DNA from: Nocardioides panacisoli
Lineage (GTDB): Bacteria > Actinomycetota > Actinomycetes > Propionibacteriales > Nocardioidaceae
Length of the DNA stretch: 64,000 nucleotides
Assembly: GCF_019448235.1 (NCBI RefSeq)
Contig: NZ_CP080409.1
Coordinates: 2,604,001 to 2,668,000, forward strand
Reading direction: 5' to 3'
This document shows, piece after piece, positions 41,130 to 50,826 of this stretch. How positions within the stretch are numbered: the stretch's first letter is position 1; each line of letters begins with the position of its first letter. Below the pieces are notes generated by a model, which was not told the DNA's origin, did not search any database, and saw only the letters and a list, made by a program, of their open reading frames with translations. Position numbers and translations under genes: made by a program.

Positions 41130-42695
41130 TCAGGCGTCGATGGTCTCGACGGGGACGAAGTCGACCTTCTCCCGCACGCCGCAGTCGGGGCAGCACCAGT
41201 CGTCGGGGATCTCCGACCACGCGGTGCCGGCGGCGAAGCCCTCGAGCTCGTTGCCGGCCTCGACCTCGTAGGTGTAGCCGCAGCCCGGGCACCGGGCGGC
41301 GAGGACCTCGTCCTCGTGGACCTTGCCGGGCTGGTCGTCCTGCCGGGCGGCGGCCGCGGCGGCCTCGTTGGCGGCCTCGGCGACGGCGGCCTCCTCGGTC
41401 GCACGCTGGTAGGCGGCGTACTTCGCGATGTACTTGTCGCGCTTGCGCGGCATGATGTTGGCGCGGCTGATGTCGCCGTCGAAGTGCTCGAGCACCCGGC
41501 GGTCCATGACCCGCCGCCAGATCGCGGGCACGATCGCCAGCACGATCATCCCGGCGTACCCGGTCGGCAGCACCGGCGACTCCTTGAAGTCGCGCAGCGC
41601 CTGGTAGCGCCGGGTCGGGTTGGCGTGGTGGTCGCTGTGGCGCTGCAGGTGGTAGAGCAGCACGTTGGTGGCGATGTTGTTGGAGTTCCACGAGTGCGAC
41701 GGGTTGACCCGCTCGTAGCGCACCTTCTTGGCGCCACCGACCTGCTCGCGCAGCATCCCGTAGTGCTCCATGTAGTTGACGACCTCGAGCAGCGAGAAGC
41801 CGACGACGGCCTGCACGAGGAGGTACGGCGTCACCTGCCACCCGAAGATCGCGATGACCGCGCCGAACAGCACCGCCGACATCAGCCAGGCGTTGAGCAC
41901 GTCGTTGCCCAGGTGGAACGGGTGGGTCTTCTTGCGGGCGTAGCGCTTCTTCTCCAGCGCCCAGGCGCTCTTCAGCGAGCCCCAGACGGTGCGGGGCCAG
42001 AACTGGTAGAAGTTCTCACCCAGTCGCGAGCTCGCGGGGTCCTCGGGCGTGGCGACGCGGACGTGGTGGCCGCGGTTGTGCTCGATGTAGAAGTGGCCGT
42101 AGAAGCTCTGCGCGAGCGCGATCTTGGACAACCAGCGCTCGTTGGCCTCCCGCTTGTGGCCGAGCTCGTGGGCGGTGTTGATGCCGATGCCGCCGATGCA
42201 GCCGATGGAGACGGCGATGGCGAGCTTGTCCCACCACGGCATCGAGAGGTCGGCGACGAGGCCGGAGCTGACGTTGTCGGCCACCCACACCTGGATGCCG
42301 GCGGCGTCAGCCACGACGGCGAAGGGGTTGATGTCGGCGATCATCGCGAACGCCGCGACGAAGCCGACGTACTGGATCGGCAGGTAGAGGTAGGTGATCC
42401 AGCGGTAGTAGCGGTCCTCCTCCAACGCCTCGATCACGTCGTCGGGCGGGTTGGACCGGTCCAGGCCGGCGATGAGGTCGATCGCGGGGATGATGCCCAG
42501 GATCAGGATCGGGCCGCCCCACAGCGCCCAGCTCCAGCCCAGGATCAGGTAGGTGCCGGTCATCAGCACCCCCAGGCTGGGGATCACCAGGCCCAGCATC
42601 CACAGGTAGCGCTTCTTGTCCTGCCAGGTCGCGGTGGACCCTTCGGGCACCGTGCTGTTCGGGATCTGCTCCTGCGAGTTGGTCTCGGCAGTCAT
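41130..42695 (-). CDS. alkB: Alkane 1-monooxygenase fused to rubredoxin (AlkB-Rub)
   Basis: A 521-aa fusion. AlkB (1 to about 430) is a membrane di-iron hydroxylase with about six helices and four histidine boxes: HELGH (176-180), EHNRGHH (205-211), NYMEHYG (307-313) and QRHSDHH (351-357). It hydroxylates the terminal carbon of n-alkanes. An Ala/Glu-rich linker (431-465) leads to a rubredoxin (C469-x2-C472, C502-x2-C505), which delivers electrons directly. Such fusions are typical of actinobacterial long-chain alkane enzymes (AlkW1 in Dietzia). The ATG at 42695 has GGAGG 8 nt upstream; the GTG at 42704 overlaps that site and is rejected. Confidence 0.96.
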   Translation of the reverse strand: MTAETNSQEQIPNSTVPEGSTATWQDKKRYLWMLGLVIPSLGVLMTGTYLILGWSWALWGGPILILGIIPAIDLIAGLDRSNPPDDVIEALEEDRYYRWITYLYLPIQYVGFVAAFAMIADINPFAVVADAAGIQVWVADNVSSGLVADLSMPWWDKLAIAVSIGCIGGIGINTAHELGHKREANERWLSKIALAQSFYGHFYIEHNRGHHVRVATPEDPASSRLGENFYQFWPRTVWGSLKSAWALEKKRYARKKTHPFHLGNDVLNAWLMSAVLFGAVIAIFGWQVTPYLLVQAVVGFSLLEVVNYMEHYGMLREQVGGAKKVRYERVNPSHSWNSNNIATNVLLYHLQRHSDHHANPTRRYQALRDFKESPVLPTGYAGMIVLAIVPAIWRRVMDRRVLEHFDGDISRANIMPRKRDKYIAKYAAYQRATEEAAVAEAANEAAAAAARQDDQPGKVHEDEVLAARCPGCGYTYEVEAGNELEGFAAGTAWSEIPDDWCCPDCGVREKVDFVPVETIDA

Positions 42696-42714
42696 CGAAC
42701 TCACCTCCGTGCGG

Positions 42715-42739
42715 TTGACAGAACCATAGGATCTGTCAA
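42715..42739. promoter_or_regulatory. Operator O1 of the alkB operon, TTGACAG-N11-CTGTCAA
   Basis: Perfect 7-bp arms, overlapping the -10 box and transcription start of alkB. Its centre lies 30 nt from O2. Confidence 0.8.
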
Positions 42740-42751
42740 TCCGTTTGACAA
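42723..42751 (-). promoter_or_regulatory. alkB promoter
   Basis: Minus strand: -35 TTGTCA (42751-42746), 17-nt spacer, -10 TATGGT (42728-42723). The start is expected near 42716, giving a leader of about 20 nt that includes GGAGG. Confidence 0.75.
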
Positions 42752-42769
42752 GAGGCCAGTAGTTGTAAA
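42745..42769. promoter_or_regulatory. Operator O2 of the alkB operon, TTGACAA-N11-TTGTAAA
   Basis: Same 7-11-7 layout as O1 with one mismatch between arms; overlaps the -35 box. The two sites are spaced about three helical turns apart, fitting two TetR dimers on one face. Confidence 0.68.
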
Positions 42770-42786
42770 GTTGGGTGAGTGCCCGA

Positions 42787-43923
42787 TCAGTCGTCGGCGG
42801 TGCGGAGTCGGCCGCCGGCGCCGATGCGGCTGCCCGGGACGTCGGGGAGTCCCAGCAGGCCGGTCACGGCGTTGGCCAGGTCGCAGTTGCGCACCGGCTG
42901 CGCCCCGGCGTACGACGGCCGCCCGCCCGCCGGGTCGGCGTAGGCCGGGTTGAGGCCGTAGAGGTCACCCGCGGCCACGTCGGGACCCCAGACCACGAAC
43001 GGGACGGTGAAGTTCTGGGCCGAGTCGGCGGCGTTGTGGCCGCGTGCGCCCGCCGTGCCGCCGTGGTCACTGGTCAGCACCAGCGACACGCTGCGGGCGA
43101 GCGCGGGTGTGCCCGTGATCGCGTCGACCAGGGCACCGACCGCGGCGTCGGCACGGGCGACCGCGGTGCGGTAGCTGCCCGACCCGAAGCCCGCCGCGTG
43201 GCCGGCCTTGTCGGGCCCCGGCAGGTGCCAGAACACCAGGTCTCGTCCGGACCGCACCCGGTCCAGCACCGCCGAGGCCGCGGCGTCGGGGCGTGCCTCG
43301 ATCCGGAAGTCGGCCACCGCCGGGGGCCAGGAGTCACGCAGGATGTCGAGCTTGGACTTGCCCACCACGACCGCACTGGAGCCGCCGTTGCCGGCGACGA
43401 CGTTGAAGACCGACTGCACCCCGTCGCGCACGGTCTGCTCGGTGTCGACGTTCCACGTCACGCCGTGGCCAGCGGGACCGCCGATGGGGCGGCCGGTGAC
43501 CATGCAGACGTGGTTGGGCATGGTCTCGGTCTGCTCGACCGCGGTGCGGGCGTTGAGCGTGCCCGCGCCGCGGGCGAGGAGTCGCCGCAGCGTCGGCGTC
43601 GTCCGGTCGTCGATCGCGGACGCGCGCAGGCCGTCGATCGAGATCGCCACCACCTGCGGCGCCCGCTCGGGCTCGCGCGTCGGGCTGGCCGACCGGCCGG
43701 GCGCCGAGGTCGACGGCGTACCGGACGCCTCGCCACCGGCGATCTCCTCCGCCCGGTCACCCAGGTCCTCGGCCGCGGCCGAGTCCAGCTCGCTCGGTGC
43801 CGAGGCGGAGGCGGTCGTCGAACTCGGCTCGGCCGGTGTCGGGGCGGACGCCTCCTGCCCCCCACCGCATCCGGTGGCGAGCAGCAGCGCAGCCAGCGCC
43901 GTGGCCAGCAGGCGGGAGCACAT
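42787..43923 (-). CDS. Lipoprotein of the alkaline phosphatase / type I phosphodiesterase superfamily
   Basis: A 378-aa exported protein. The signal peptide ends LLLATGC with lipidated C19, then a Ser/Thr/Ala/Glu linker of about 70 residues. The catalytic domain starts VVAISIDGLRASAIDD (metal-binding Asp), has TETMPNHVCMVTGR (nucleophilic Thr/Asn region of phosphodiesterases) and VFWHLPGPDKAGHAAG (His/Asp metal ligands). It ends with LVLTSDHGGTAG (Asp-His). These enzymes cleave nucleotide or phospholipid phosphodiesters outside the membrane. Start ATG 43923. It is 40 nt downstream of the P450 gene on the same strand; a functional link is not evident. Confidence 0.85.
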   Translation of the reverse strand: MCSRLLATALAALLLATGCGGGQEASAPTPAEPSSTTASASAPSELDSAAAEDLGDRAEEIAGGEASGTPSTSAPGRSASPTREPERAPQVVAISIDGLRASAIDDRTTPTLRRLLARGAGTLNARTAVEQTETMPNHVCMVTGRPIGGPAGHGVTWNVDTEQTVRDGVQSVFNVVAGNGGSSAVVVGKSKLDILRDSWPPAVADFRIEARPDAAASAVLDRVRSGRDLVFWHLPGPDKAGHAAGFGSGSYRTAVARADAAVGALVDAITGTPALARSVSLVLTSDHGGTAGARGHNAADSAQNFTVPFVVWGPDVAAGDLYGLNPAYADPAGGRPSYAGAQPVRNCDLANAVTGLLGLPDVPGSRIGAGGRLRTADD

Positions 43924-43963
43924 GGCTTGATCGTAGGCGCTGGGCGCTCCCCCGGCCCCCGGT

Positions 43964-45299
<1,336 letters not shown>

Positions 45300-45313
<14 letters not shown>

Positions 45314-45602
45314 CGGCACCGCCCCCGCGAGTCCCGGCGAGCAGGCGGCGTACGCCGGCGAAGCGACGGTCCAGCCGCCGGCGCTGCTCCTCCAGCACCG
45401 GCTCGGTGAGCGTCGGGTCGACCTGCGCGTCGTAGCTGAGCCGCTCGCGGTAGCGCAGCATCGCCAGCAGTCCGTCACGGTCGCCGAACAGGGCGGCGTA
45501 CTCCTCGTGCCACGGCAGGGTGGTCGCGCCGTCCGCGAGCTCGGCCTCGACCTCGCGCAGCACCTGCCAACGTCGTCGGGTGTCGGTCCACCCCATCGCC
45601 AT
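45300..45602 (-). CDS. Small hypothetical protein translationally coupled to the P450
   Basis: A 100-aa charged, helical protein I do not recognise: MAMGWTDTRRRWQVLREVEAEL, then LPWHEEYAALFGDRDGLLAMLRYRERLSYDAQVD and LEEQRRRLDRRFAGVRRLLAG. No cysteines, signal peptide or membrane segment. It is preceded by GAGG 7 nt from the ATG at 45602 and a TAGCGT -10-like box at 45628-45633, so it is the first gene of the P450 transcript and overlaps the P450 start by 14 nt. Its size and coupling suggest a P450 accessory or regulatory protein; that is inference only. Confidence 0.7.
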
Positions 45603-45740
45603 CACATCCTCGGTGTCGGTGGTCCCGACGCTAGGCACCACGACGCACGGAGCCATCGGGCCACGGCACCCACTTCGCCTGCGACTGTAGTAGGAGACGG
45701 CCCGCGACCGAGGTCGGATGACGCGGTCGGCGCCGCTGCC

Positions 45741-45746
45741 TAGGCT
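45741..45746 (+). promoter_or_regulatory. -10 box TAGGCT, leaderless promoter of the histidine kinase gene
   Basis: TAGGCT ends 7 nt before the ATG at 45754, which selects this start over the upstream in-frame GTG/ATG codons. Confidence 0.6.
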
Positions 45747-45753
45747 GATCGCC

Positions 45754-47013
45754 ATGATGGCCCGGCTGCGGCGACGCATCGACGAGGAGTGCGCGGGACG
45801 CGGCCTGCTCTATCCGTGGTGGGTGCCGCTCATCTCGTTCATCGCCCAGGTCGTGTGCGTGCTGCTCGCGCTCGGGCTGCGCGACGCGCTGTGGCCGCTG
45901 GGTCCGCTGCACCTGACGTTGCTGCTGGTGGCGGTGACGCCGGTGGTGCAGCTCGGCTTCGGCCGGTGGCTGCCGTGGTACCTCGACCCGCTCGGGTCGC
46001 TGCTGGCCGCCGGGCTGCTGCTCGCGACGCCCGTCGCCGGGGAGCTGAGCGCGCTCGACGCCGCGCCGGCACTGCTGATGTTCGCCACCGCCGAGTCCAC
46101 CGCGCGCGACGGGATCCGCCAGGGCGGCGTGGTCGGCGCGGTGTCGGCGGCGCTGCTCGCCGTCGCCGCGGCGTACGGCGACCTCGCGGGCGTCGGGGTC
46201 CACCTCCTGACGGTGCTGCTCGGCCACGTCGTCGGCGCGATGCTGCTGTGGCAGATGCGCGCGCTGGCGGCCGAACGGGCGGCGCGCGAGCGGGCGTGGC
46301 AGCAGGCGACGCTGGCGGAGCGGCAGCGCATCGCGCGCGAGATCCACGACCTCGTCGCCCACTCGCTATCGGTCACCCTGCTCCACCTCACCGGGGCCCG
46401 CCACGCGCTGCGCGACCTCGCCGGTGCCGGTGACGGAGCCAGTCCCGGGGCCGGTGACGGGGACGGGACGGTGGCGGAGGTCGACGCGGCCCTCGGCGAC
46501 GCCGAGCAGATCGGCCGCCAGGCGATCGCCGACATCCGCCGCACCGTGGGCGCCCTGGCCGACGGGCCGGCCGAGACCCACCCGCTGCCCGGCGCCGAGG
46601 GCATCGAGGGCCTGGTGCAGCAGATGCGCGATGCCGGGATGCGCGTGACCTACGACGGATCCGGGCCGGTGGGCTCGCTGCCCCCGGTCGCCGGGCTCGG
46701 CCTCTACCGCATCGCGCAGGAGTCACTGGCCAACGTCGCCAAGCACGCCGCCACGGCCGCCGCCTCGGTCGAGGTGCGCGTCACCGGCCGCGGCGCCCGC
46801 ATGGTCGTGCGCAACGAGCTCGTGGGCGCCGACCCGCTGCTGGGACGCATCTCGGTGGGCGAGGGCTCGGGCCTCGCGGGCATGGCCACGCGCGCCCGGC
46901 AGCTCGGGGGCACCCTCACCAGCGGCCCCGAGGGACGCGACTGGGTCGTCGACCTGCGACTGCCGGCCCGCACCGTCGCGCCCGCCCCGGCCCGTCCGGA
47001 GGTACGCCGATGA
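45754..47013 (+). CDS. NarL-type sensor histidine kinase
   Basis: A 419-aa sensor kinase. Residues 1 to about 170 form four to five transmembrane helices in tandem without an obvious extracellular sensor domain, so a membrane or lipid-associated signal is likely. A short coiled coil (RALAAERAARERAWQQATLAERQRIA) leads to the HisKA_3 box REIHDLVAHSLSV with phospho-accepting H198. The HATPase domain has LGLYRIAQESLANVAKHA and GSGLAGMATRARQLGG. A Gly/Asp/Ala insertion near residue 230 (GAGDGASPGAGDGDG) is low complexity. It overlaps the response regulator by 4 nt. The ATG at 45754 lies 7 nt after a TAGGCT -10 box. Confidence 0.9.
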   Translation: MMARLRRRIDEECAGRGLLYPWWVPLISFIAQVVCVLLALGLRDALWPLGPLHLTLLLVAVTPVVQLGFGRWLPWYLDPLGSLLAAGLLLATPVAGELSALDAAPALLMFATAESTARDGIRQGGVVGAVSAALLAVAAAYGDLAGVGVHLLTVLLGHVVGAMLLWQMRALAAERAARERAWQQATLAERQRIAREIHDLVAHSLSVTLLHLTGARHALRDLAGAGDGASPGAGDGDGTVAEVDAALGDAEQIGRQAIADIRRTVGALADGPAETHPLPGAEGIEGLVQQMRDAGMRVTYDGSGPVGSLPPVAGLGLYRIAQESLANVAKHAATAAASVEVRVTGRGARMVVRNELVGADPLLGRISVGEGSGLAGMATRARQLGGTLTSGPEGRDWVVDLRLPARTVAPAPARPEVRR

Positions 47014-47684
47014 GCGACCGCGAGCCGGTGCGCGTGGTGCTGGTGGACGACCAGGAGCTGGTGCGGTCGGGGCTGCGGCGCATCCTGCGGCGCCGCGACG
47101 GCTTCGAGATCCTCGCCGAGTGCGGCGACGGCGACGAGGTGGCCGCGGTGCTCGACGAGCACGGCCCGCTGGTCGACGTGGTGCTGATGGACCTGCGGAT
47201 GCGGCGGGTGGACGGCATCGCCGCCACAGCGGAGGTCGCGCGCCGGTGCGACCCGCCGCCGGTGCTGGTGCTGACGACGTTCGACGACGACGAGCTGCTC
47301 TCCGGCGCGCTGCGTGCCGGAGCGGCGGGGTTCCTGCTCAAGGACTCCCCCGCCGACGACCTGATCCGGGCGGTGCGCACGGTCGCGGCCGGGCACAGCT
47401 GGCTCGACCCGGGGGTGACGGGCCGGGTGCTGGCGACCTACCGGTCGGCAGCCGGCGCCCCGGCCGGCGACGGCGCTGCCGCGGTCGCAGCACTGACCGC
47501 GCGCGAGCTCGAGGTGCTGCAGGCGGTCGCGGCCGGCCTGACCAACGGCGAGATCGCCGACCACCTGGTCATCTCCGAGCTCACCGTGAAGAGCCACATC
47601 GGCCGCATCTTCACCAAGCTCGACCTGCGCGACCGTGCCGCGGCGATCGTCTACGCCTACGACCACGGCCTCACGCGGTCGTGA
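47010..47684 (+). CDS. LuxR/NarL family response regulator
   Basis: A 224-aa response regulator paired with the kinase at 45754. The receiver domain has the acidic pair D13-D14, the phospho-accepting D61 in VVLMDLRM, and the conserved Lys in LLKDSPADDL. After a short linker, the GerE-type helix-turn-helix reads LTARELEVLQAVAAGLTNGEIADHLVISELTVKSHIGRIF. ATGA overlap with the kinase gene. No target site can be named; the nearest downstream genes are a TetR and an MMPL transporter, which have their own operator. Confidence 0.93.
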   Translation: MSDREPVRVVLVDDQELVRSGLRRILRRRDGFEILAECGDGDEVAAVLDEHGPLVDVVLMDLRMRRVDGIAATAEVARRCDPPPVLVLTTFDDDELLSGALRAGAAGFLLKDSPADDLIRAVRTVAAGHSWLDPGVTGRVLATYRSAAGAPAGDGAAAVAALTARELEVLQAVAAGLTNGEIADHLVISELTVKSHIGRIFTKLDLRDRAAAIVYAYDHGLTRS

Positions 47685-47698
47685 CCGGCATCACATTT

Positions 47699-47724
47699 TT
47701 GCACTTTCTTGCTTCATAGTGCAA
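47699..47724. promoter_or_regulatory. Operator TTGCACT-N12-AGTGCAA before the TetR/MMPL genes
   Basis: Perfect 7-bp arms in a markedly AT-rich stretch, 10 nt before the TetR start. The left arm can serve as a -35 (TTGCAC) with a CAATCA -10-like box 17 nt further, so binding would block the promoter. Confidence 0.7.
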
Positions 47725-47734
47725 TCATTCACCT

Positions 47735-48325
47735 GTGTTGACCTGCAAGCCGACCCGTGCCTCACGGCGCCTGGAGACCTCCCGGCGACTGATGCGGTGC
47801 GCCCTGGAGCTGTGCGACGAGCACGGCTTCGACGGCTGGACGCTCGACGACCTCGCCGAACGCGCCGAGGTCTCGCGCCGCACCGTGTTCAACTACTTCG
47901 ACGGCAAGGCCGCCGTCGTGCTCGGTCCCGAGCCCGACGTCAGTGACGCCGCCCGCGACACCTTCGTCGCGCAGGGACCGACCGGCCGCCTGCTCTCCGA
48001 CATCCTGGTGCTCGCCGACGAGGTCTTCGCCGACCACGCACCCGACCCGGACACGGTGGCGCTGCACCGCCGGGTGATCATCCAGGACCCGCAGCTGGTC
48101 ACGCTCGTCCACGACCGGTTCGAGTCCGTCACCGAGCGGTTCGTCGACTACGTCCAGCAACGCGAGGGCACGTCGTACGACGCCGACCGGGCGCGGCTGT
48201 TGATCCGGCTCCTGATGAGCGTCTTCGACACCGCCGTCGACCGGCTCCGCACCGAGCCCACCCGCCCGTTCTCCGAGCTCTTCGCCGAGGCCGTCGACGA
48301 CGCGCGCTCGGTGCTCACCGACTGA
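47735..48325 (+). CDS. TetR family regulator, probable repressor of the MMPL transporter
   Basis: A 196-aa TetR protein with helix-turn-helix WTLDDLAERAEVSRRTVFNYFDGKAAVV (about 35-62) and an all-helical ligand domain. It starts with GTG 10 nt after the inverted repeat TTGCACT-N12-AGTGCAA, which overlaps the promoter and is probably its own operator. The MMPL transporter gene follows 44 nt downstream without a separate promoter signal, so one autoregulated transcript is likely. The inducing compound is probably the exported substrate (inference). Confidence 0.88.
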   Translation: MLTCKPTRASRRLETSRRLMRCALELCDEHGFDGWTLDDLAERAEVSRRTVFNYFDGKAAVVLGPEPDVSDAARDTFVAQGPTGRLLSDILVLADEVFADHAPDPDTVALHRRVIIQDPQLVTLVHDRFESVTERFVDYVQQREGTSYDADRARLLIRLLMSVFDTAVDRLRTEPTRPFSELFAEAVDDARSVLTD

Positions 48326-48369
48326 CCCACCCACGCCCGACCCGGCACCACCAGGACCCAGGAGATCCC

Positions 48370-50721
48370 ATGGCCCGCCTCTTGTACCGCCTCGGCTCGA
48401 CCGCCTACCGGCGGTGGCCCTACTTCGTCGCCGGCTGGCTGCTGCTCGCCGTGCTCATCGGCGCCGTCGCCGCCGCCTTCTCCAAGCCGATGCAGGACGA
48501 GTTCACCATCCCCGGCATCCCGTCGGAGGAGGCCGCGGACCTGCAGTCCGAGCTCTTCCCGCAGTCCGGCGACGCCTTCGACGACGCGACGGTGAAGGTC
48601 GTCGTCGCGGCCCCCGAGGGCCAGCAGCTCAGCGACCCCGCGGTCCAGCAGGAGATCGACGCCCTGATCGGCGAGATCAACCAGCTGCCGCAGATGGCCG
48701 ACGACCCGGCCGCCAACCCGGGCCTCGCCGACCCCGTCGAGCGCGCTGCGGCCCAGGAGCAGCAGCTGGTGCAGGGCGCCCAGCAGTCCGGCGGCGACGT
48801 CGCGCAGGCCGAGGCCAACGCCGCCGCGGTCTCGCCGCTGTCGGAGGACGGCCGCGTGGGACTCATGGAGTTCGAGTGGGACGTCGACACCGTCACCGAC
48901 GTGGAGACCTCCACCATCGAGGCGATGGAGGAGCTCATCGCCGAGCAGGACTCCGACGAGCTCGTCGTCGAGGCCAACGGCCAGGGCATGACCGCCATGA
49001 CCGCTCCCGGCGGCACGGCCGAGCTGATCGGCCTGGGCCTGGCACTCGTCGTACTGCTGGTGACCTTCGGGTCGCTGGTGGCCGGCGGCATGCCGATCCT
49101 CAACGCGATCTTCGGTGTCGGCCTGGGCATGGGCGGCATCACCGCCATGACGGCGTTCATGAACATCGGCACCAGTACGCCGATGCTCGCCACGATGATC
49201 GGTCTCGCGGTCGGCATCGACTACACGCTGTTCATCCTCGCTCGCTACCGCAGCGAGCTCCAGCACACCGACGACCGCCGGCACGCCGCCGGCATCGCCG
49301 TCGGTACGGCGGGCTCGGCCGTGGTCTTCGCCGGCCTGACGGTGCTCATCGCGCTGTCCGCGCTCGCCGTGGTGCAGATCCCGTTCCTGACCGCGATGGG
49401 TCTCGCGGCCGCCGCGACGGTCTTCATCGCCGTCATGGTCGCGCTGACGCTGCTGCCCGCCCTGCTGGGCCTGACCAAGTCCAAGGCGTTCGGGCTGAGC
49501 TTCCGGCGCTACCGCCCGAAGCGGGACGAGCAGGGCCTCATCGTCAACAACGGTGTCCGGTGGGCGCGCACGCTCGGGCGCGCCCCCGCGGTCGCGGTCG
49601 TCCTCGTGGTGATCGGCCTCGGTGCGCTGGCCATCCCGATGAAGGACATGTACCTCGCGTTCCCGACCGACTCGACCGCACCCAGCGACACCACGCAGCG
49701 ACAGGCCTCGGACCTGGTCTCGGAGGCCTTCGGCCCGGGACGCGAGGCGCCGATGCTGACCGTCGTCGACGCCCGTGACGTGGCCGAGGACGACCGCCAG
49801 GCCGCCTTCGGCGAGGTCGTCGCGTGGGCCGCGGGTCAGGAGGGCGTGGCCAACGCCCAGCTCGCCGGCACCAACGCGCCGCTGGACGACCAGGGCCAGC
49901 CCACCGGTCCCGCGACCGGCGCGCTGGTGATGATCACGCCCGAGAACGGGCCCGAGTCCGAGGCGACGCTGGACCTGCTCAACGAGCTGCGCGACACCCA
50001 GGAGGGCGTCGAGGAGTCCACCGGCACCAACGTCGGCGTCACCGGCCTCACCGCCATCACCACCGACGTGTCGGACCGGCTCAACGGCGCACTGCCGATC
50101 TACCTCTCGGTGGTGATCGGGCTGGCGTTCATCCTGCTGATGCTGGTGTTCCGCTCGATCCTGGTGCCGCTCACCGCGACGCTGGGCTTCCTGCTCTCGG
50201 TGCTGGCCACCCTGGGCGCGACGGTCGCGGTCTTCCAGGAGGGTGCGTTCGGCATCTTCGAGGGCCAGCCGATCGTGAGCTTCATGCCGATCTTCCTGAT
50301 CGGCGTGGTCTTCGGCCTCGCGATGGACTACCAGGTCTTCCTGGTGACCCGGATGCGGGAGGCGCACGTCCACGGCCTGTCCACCAAGGAGGCCGTCGTC
50401 GACGGGTTCCGCAACAGCGCCCGCGTGGTGACCGCCGCCGCGGCGATCATGACCGCCGTGTTCGCCGGCTTCATCCTCGAGGACGACGCCATCATCAAGT
50501 CGATGGGCTTCGCGCTGGCGGTGTCGATCATCTTCGACGCCTTCATCGTGCGGATGGTGCTCATCCCGGCCTTGCTGGACCTGATGGGCGAGAAGGCCTG
50601 GTGGCTGCCGAAGTGGCTGGACCGCCTGCTGCCCAACGTCGACGTCGAGGGCGAGGCGCTGGAGCGCGACTCGATCCCCGGCAAGGTGATCGACCGGGAG
50701 TCCGAGCCCGCCCACGCCTGA
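48370..50721 (+). CDS. MMPL family RND-type transporter
   Basis: A 783-aa membrane exporter with two similar halves, each of one helix, a large periplasmic loop and about five helices. Half 1: helix at about 18-40, loop to about 215, helices 220-370 with the proton-relay motif GLAVGIDYTLFILARYRSEL. Half 2: helix near 400, loop to about 570, helices 575-765 with GVVFGLAMDYQVFLVTRMREAHV; the Asp-Tyr pairs in both halves are the MMPL signature. MMPL proteins export lipids, siderophores or drugs. The first loop is acidic and rich in Gln/Ala. AGGAG ribosome-binding site 6 nt before the ATG. A long hairpin (50774-50814) lies beyond its stop. Confidence 0.93.
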   Translation: MARLLYRLGSTAYRRWPYFVAGWLLLAVLIGAVAAAFSKPMQDEFTIPGIPSEEAADLQSELFPQSGDAFDDATVKVVVAAPEGQQLSDPAVQQEIDALIGEINQLPQMADDPAANPGLADPVERAAAQEQQLVQGAQQSGGDVAQAEANAAAVSPLSEDGRVGLMEFEWDVDTVTDVETSTIEAMEELIAEQDSDELVVEANGQGMTAMTAPGGTAELIGLGLALVVLLVTFGSLVAGGMPILNAIFGVGLGMGGITAMTAFMNIGTSTPMLATMIGLAVGIDYTLFILARYRSELQHTDDRRHAAGIAVGTAGSAVVFAGLTVLIALSALAVVQIPFLTAMGLAAAATVFIAVMVALTLLPALLGLTKSKAFGLSFRRYRPKRDEQGLIVNNGVRWARTLGRAPAVAVVLVVIGLGALAIPMKDMYLAFPTDSTAPSDTTQRQASDLVSEAFGPGREAPMLTVVDARDVAEDDRQAAFGEVVAWAAGQEGVANAQLAGTNAPLDDQGQPTGPATGALVMITPENGPESEATLDLLNELRDTQEGVEESTGTNVGVTGLTAITTDVSDRLNGALPIYLSVVIGLAFILLMLVFRSILVPLTATLGFLLSVLATLGATVAVFQEGAFGIFEGQPIVSFMPIFLIGVVFGLAMDYQVFLVTRMREAHVHGLSTKEAVVDGFRNSARVVTAAAAIMTAVFAGFILEDDAIIKSMGFALAVSIIFDAFIVRMVLIPALLDLMGEKAWWLPKWLDRLLPNVDVEGEALERDSIPGKVIDRESEPAHA

Positions 50722-50741
50722 GGGCCGGCGTACCCGGGAGC

Positions 50742-50814
50742 GCCGAGTCGGCGCCAACTCGGGGAAAGACGACGCCGAGTCGGCGTGAACTCGACGAGTT
50801 CACGCCGACTCGGC
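50742..50814. terminator. Long palindromic hairpin between convergent MMPL and peroxidase genes
   Basis: Left arm GCCGAGTCGGCGTGAACTCG (50774-50793) pairs perfectly with 50795-50814 around a single A. A direct copy of the left arm with two changes lies at 50742-50761, so the right arm could pair alternatively with either. It ends 12 nt from the peroxidase stop and starts 20 nt after the MMPL stop. No T tract. Confidence 0.6.
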
Positions 50815-50826
50815 ACTCCGGGTGGG

